From: CAZXCQ01 sp964639275 | GTDB lineage: Bacteria; Desulfobacterota; DSM-4660; Desulfatiglandales; Desulfatiglandaceae | Direction of reading: 5' to 3' | NCBI GenBank assembly: GCA_964639275.1 | Contig: CAZXCQ010000339.1 | Location: forward strand, 1-5,875 | Length of the DNA stretch: 5,875 nucleotides | Part shown: one piece after another, positions 5,777 through 5,875 of the stretch | How positions within the stretch are numbered: the first letter of the stretch is position 1 | How the letters are laid out: every line of letters begins with the position of its first letter | The notes under the pieces: model-generated | Seen by the model: the letters and a program-made list of their open reading frames with translations, nothing else | Database searches by the model: none | What the model was told of the DNA's origin: nothing | Position numbers and translations under genes: made by a program

Positions 5777-5798
5777 AAAGACCGCGAGGGTCTTTTTT
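5777..5798 (+). terminator. terminator-shaped hairpin on the plus strand
   Basis: AAAGACC (5777-5783) and GGTCTTT (5789-5795) form a perfect 7-base stem around the loop GCGAG. They are followed by three further Ts, giving a run of six. On the minus strand the stem is followed by CAAAA, so the hairpin should stop plus-strand transcription only. No plus-strand gene ends just before it in this window. Confidence 0.55.
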
Positions 5799-5875
5799 CC
5801 TCGTCCCTGCCTGGCACAACCTGTATTTAAAGGTAAGGGGGCGTGGCAGAGGCTGTGAAGAATTTGGGTTACGTC

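Noticed and set aside
5719..5875. Open minus-strand frame from the right edge ending in a TGA that overlaps the dctQ start, as the end of dctP or another gene
   Set aside because: The roughly 50 residues show no resemblance to a DctP C-terminus and the frame crosses a terminator-like hairpin and a promoter-like palindrome.

Overview
The window is a stretch of bacterial chromosome with moderately high GC. Gene content and style suggest an anaerobic or facultative organic-acid user, with Desulfobacterota (the former Deltaproteobacteria) as the best guess. The basis is a nickel-pincer LarA-type enzyme beside transporters, a TRAP carboxylate importer, an orphan MoaD/ThiS-like sulfur carrier, and upstream 'CTCTGCG...CTCTGCGGTGAA' spacer repeats that I associate with such genomes. 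That taxonomic call is inference; there is no rRNA or other marker gene. No mobile-element genes, CRISPR array, tRNA or rRNA were seen.

Layout. Positions 1-227 are non-coding and hold repeat-like and palindromic sequence, ending in a strong ribosome binding site. On the plus strand follow a LarA-like protein (228-1610, GTG start) and, 152 bases later, a 12-segment MFS transporter of the fosmidomycin-resistance-like type (1763-2932, TTG start behind a near-perfect Shine-Dalgarno). Positions 2933-3213 separate this pair from a convergent minus-strand group and hold only a doubtful 34-codon frame. The minus-strand group, in transcription order from the right, is TRAP small permease DctQ (5724-5113), TRAP large permease DctM (5098-3782), a 46-codon remnant of a universal stress protein (3699-3559), and an 83-residue MoaD/ThiS-like protein ending in Gly-Gly (3465-3214). 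Positions 5725-5875 are the upstream region of the TRAP genes, with a palindrome overlapping a -10-like box and a terminator-shaped hairpin pointing the other way.

How it may work together. The LarA homologue keeps the lysine and histidine that hold the nickel-pincer cofactor in lactate racemase, but lacks one of the two catalytic histidines and the main substrate-binding arginine and lysine. It therefore probably isomerises or otherwise acts on something other than lactate. The MFS protein next to it is a candidate carrier for its substrate or product. The TRAP permease would import an organic acid, but its periplasmic binding protein (DctP) is not in the window. No cofactor-synthesis genes (larB, larC, larE) are present, so the cofactor would have to come from elsewhere. 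The MoaD-like protein has no visible partner (no MoaE, ThiG, tungsten oxidoreductase or E1-like enzyme here), and the truncated stress-protein gene beside it suggests past deletion at this end of the TRAP cluster.
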